From Ditylenchus dipsaci (lineage: Eukaryota; Nematoda; Chromadorea; Rhabditida; Anguinidae), in assembly GCA_004194705.1 (NCBI GenBank), contig SADC01000917.1:124001-188000 (forward strand): 64,000 bases of DNA, in the 5' to 3' direction. Shown one piece after another: positions 61,653 through 64,000 of this stretch (position 1 is its first letter; each line of letters begins with the position of its first letter). The notes under the pieces were generated by a model that was given only the letters and a program-made list of their open reading frames with translations, had not been told where the DNA came from and ran no database searches. Position numbers and translations under genes: made by a program.

Positions 61653-63349
61653 TTAACTATCTATAAACTTACGAATTTGTCTTTTATCGGACCAATCTGT
61701 GAAAATTATTGGTTTAGAAAAGTATTCAAAAAACTCATTCAATTCATGATGTTTTGCTGTAAACCATTTTTCACTAAATATAAATTTATAAAATGATTTA
61801 TGTTTATCCAGATTATCTTTTTCTTTGCTTTCTTTTCTGTAAAGCAAAAAATCGATTAGGTTTTCGCATCTTCTGAAATGTTTAAGTTTGCAGGATATCC
61901 AAGCTGAAATTGAAAAAAAGGTTAAAATCAATCTAAATTTGTGTAACCTTCTGATTCCCGTTATAAATATTTTAGAGTTTTTTTATTAGTAAGCTTCTCG
62001 TCAATTTCTGGTTTTCTAGTTTGCATGTTAAGGGTAGTTACAATAAAAGGTTCTTTTCCGACTAGCATTCTATACATCAATATTCCAAAAGCCCACCAAT
62101 CCGCTTCATAAGAGTAATTCTGAAAATTGATAACTACTACACGGGGTTTCAAAATGTTTAAAATAGTCAAAATTGTTAGCTTTGCTCTTTTTGGCTGTTC
62201 TTTGTTCAGGCAAAAATGCTTGAAATCAAATATATATATATACCAGTATGTCCGATAGCTTTTTGCCGTTTTTTGAAATTTTATTCGTAATTTGGTTTTT
62301 GAATTTCTTTTTTTATTTTACTATGTTCTTAGGGCAACTTTTTGCGCTGAGCCTGATTATTAACTCGAAATTTCTAAATTTTTAACGAAAACTTTATTAA
62401 AAACAATGCATAACACCCTCACAACAACAATTGGCTCTACTGGAGTTGCTGGTGCCAAAAACAGCTTGGTCCCCCCTGTTGTTTTTTTGATGAAAAAATC
62501 GTAACATCAAGAACATGAAAAAAATAATCAATTCTAAGTTGATAGTCGGACTTAGCGTGAAAAGCTGCCCTAATAAGATAGTAAAATAAAAGTAAAAATT
62601 CAAAAATCAAATTATGAGTGAAATTTAAAAAAACGGCGAAAAGTTATTGGACATACTGGTACTTCGAGGCTAGTTGAGATTTCAGCAAAACGATATTTGG
62701 CAAATTTGGCAACACGAAATTGGGCCAGCTTAACTAAATTATGAAGCATGAATACACTATACCGCCTGACTTTCAAATGCTTTTTAGTAAATTTTGCTTT
62801 ATAATACAGGGTGTATCACAAAAACTGGTGCAAAAACAGTGAACAATTCAAATTAATTTTTCAAAGCGATTTTTGAACGTAACTGTTATTTTATCCACTC
62901 TTTTGCAATATTTTTCATAGAAAGTAATATTCTTAGCGTGTTTGAGTCTCACTATGAATTTGGCATAGCAAAGAGTGTAAGTTCTCTAAGCATAGATCTT
63001 TCTCGAACCCAGCAAGTAACAGAACAGAAAAAACTATATATTGAAAAGACCGATTCATGGTTGAAATCAACAATTATACACCGTGGAGGTTTCCGAAAAA
63101 AATCGGAGATCGGCCGGGCAAGAGGTTGCGTATACAAATTTTTTTAATTGGACCACTTTTGTGATACATCTTGTACTTGCTTTTCTAAATCTCGTTTTTT
63201 CCAAATTTCACCCTGGCCTATAACTGCAAATTTTATAGCATAAATATTTTTATTACCATGTTATTAATGATTTCCGGACTCTTGTAGCCCTGCGTTCCTT
63301 GATCTTTTCTAGATTCACCTCCGATAGTAGATAAACCAAAGTCGATCAT
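61653..63349 (-). CDS. protein kinase C-lobe (AGC-like), partial or degenerate
   Basis: Exons 63257-63349 ([20 protein letters not shown], then [11 protein letters not shown]), about 62030-62119 ([20 protein letters not shown], then GKEPF) and 61653-61903 ([15 protein letters not shown], then a one-base gap, then [16 protein letters not shown]..). The DFG motif, a GTxGYxSPEI activation segment and DWWAFG (APE/helix F) identify a Ser/Thr kinase, with DWWAFG typical of AGC kinases. The first junction is in phase; the second is not settled. No N-lobe or catalytic loop was found up to 64000, so upstream exons lie outside or are lost. Confidence 0.6.
62807..63174. mobile_element. mariner-type MITE inside the kinase gene
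   Basis: CAGGGTGTATCACAAAAACT at the left, mirrored by TTTGTGATACATCTTGTA. Inner arms GAGTCTCACTATGAATTTGG and partial inverse. It lies between the DFG exon and the DWWAFG exon. Confidence 0.55.
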
Positions 63350-63939
63350 CTAAATTTTTTAACTCTACATAGTATGTATTCGCGAGCCTTATTTTAAATA
63401 GGTGTTATTATAAGCGATTAGCTGTTTTGGAATGGTGGTTTATGAGAAACTAGTACCTAATTGTTGAATGTTTTCAGATTAAAAAAGTGTATCCAACCAA
63501 TCCGGAATTTGCCACTGCGTTCAAAAATCATGGTCCTTTAAAATGAGATCCGGGTCAAATTGTGGTCTGCCCGGGGGACCTATCAATTTGTTTGAGGCAA
63601 AATTTATGAGAGAACAATTTGTCAGGGCTTGTTAACGCGCTCAAAAACAAGGCAAAATTCGAAAACTTTAAGAATAATTCAAATTTGGCACCTTTTTTTA
63701 AACCACAGGGGATGTCAAAATTTGAATGCCTTATCACTTGAAAACTTTTTTCAGAATGACAAGATTTTTAAGTACTCTGTCAAACATTTTTGTCACAATC
63801 TAAGCCTTTTCAACTTTTTCGGTATTGATTTATTTATTTTTTCATTTGTATCCAGAAGAGCATGCGAAATAAACAGTAGCACAGGGATCTACTTTTTCAA
63901 AGCCAAAATGTGCTTAAAATGTTTATAAACGGTTAAAAT

Positions 63940-64000
63940 TAGTGTTGGCATCGAGACTAAAAATTTCGAGAATTTCTCGTTTCTCGTCTCGAAAATGTTG
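63940..64000. mobile_element. left end of a hAT-like element cut by the window edge
   Basis: TAGTGTTGGCATCGAGAC, then TCGAGAATTTCTCG and TCTCGTTTCTCGTCTCG: a hAT-type terminus followed by a CTCG array. Confidence 0.5.

Overview
The window is AT-rich eukaryotic DNA with intron-rich genes set in a dense, nested layer of short inverted-repeat elements. A nematode is the best guess. The H2B protein starts MAPPKP..KGAKKA and ends KYTSSK as nematode H2Bs do, there is a CYP3-clan-like P450, and four of five recognised start codons sit 0 to 46 nt after a spliceosomal 3' splice site, as expected with spliced-leader trans-splicing. The species cannot be fixed from sequence alone. Intron signals are ordinary GT..AG, and exon chains were accepted mainly on phase agreement across introns.

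Layout: 1-7.6 kb, a minus-strand gene for a membrane-anchored protein with an FN3-like domain, its introns filled with elements. 7.6-19.2 kb, repeats, including a 2.07 kb element (9274-11341) whose ends are tandem arrays, a degenerate transposase-type zinc-finger remnant (11.9-12.3 kb) and a pyrimidine/purine array element (17.4-19.0 kb). 19.2-23.8 kb, an SRPK-type protein kinase and a PDZ/coiled-coil gene, both minus. 25.6-26.8 kb, an unrecognised plus-strand gene. 31.3-31.4 kb, the end of an unrecognised minus-strand gene. 32.3-37.7 kb, nested array-ended elements. 38.1-38.4 kb, a prohibitin-2-like C-terminus. 41-51.8 kb, a head-to-head histone H2A/H2B pair, both with introns, separated by 5.2 kb that contains a hAT transposase. 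53.1-58.2 kb, a 13-exon P450 with a Harbinger, a hAT and another element in its introns. 61.7-63.3 kb, a protein-kinase C-lobe.

The most unusual aspect is the repeat layer. Several groups of non-autonomous elements (hAT-like with 8-bp duplications, array-ended elements with 8-9-bp duplications, Tigger/pogo-like with TA, piggyBac-like with TTAA) each keep a common terminal sequence but carry different sub-terminal motifs, usually short palindromic tandem arrays. Elements sit inside one another up to four levels deep and make up most of the H2A intron.

Many coding exons need a single missing base to stay in frame while every splice phase around them is intact. This may reflect uncorrected deletion errors in a long-read assembly as easily as real gene decay, and is flagged where it occurs. 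Exon edges come from reading by eye; entries marked approximate could be off by a few bases.
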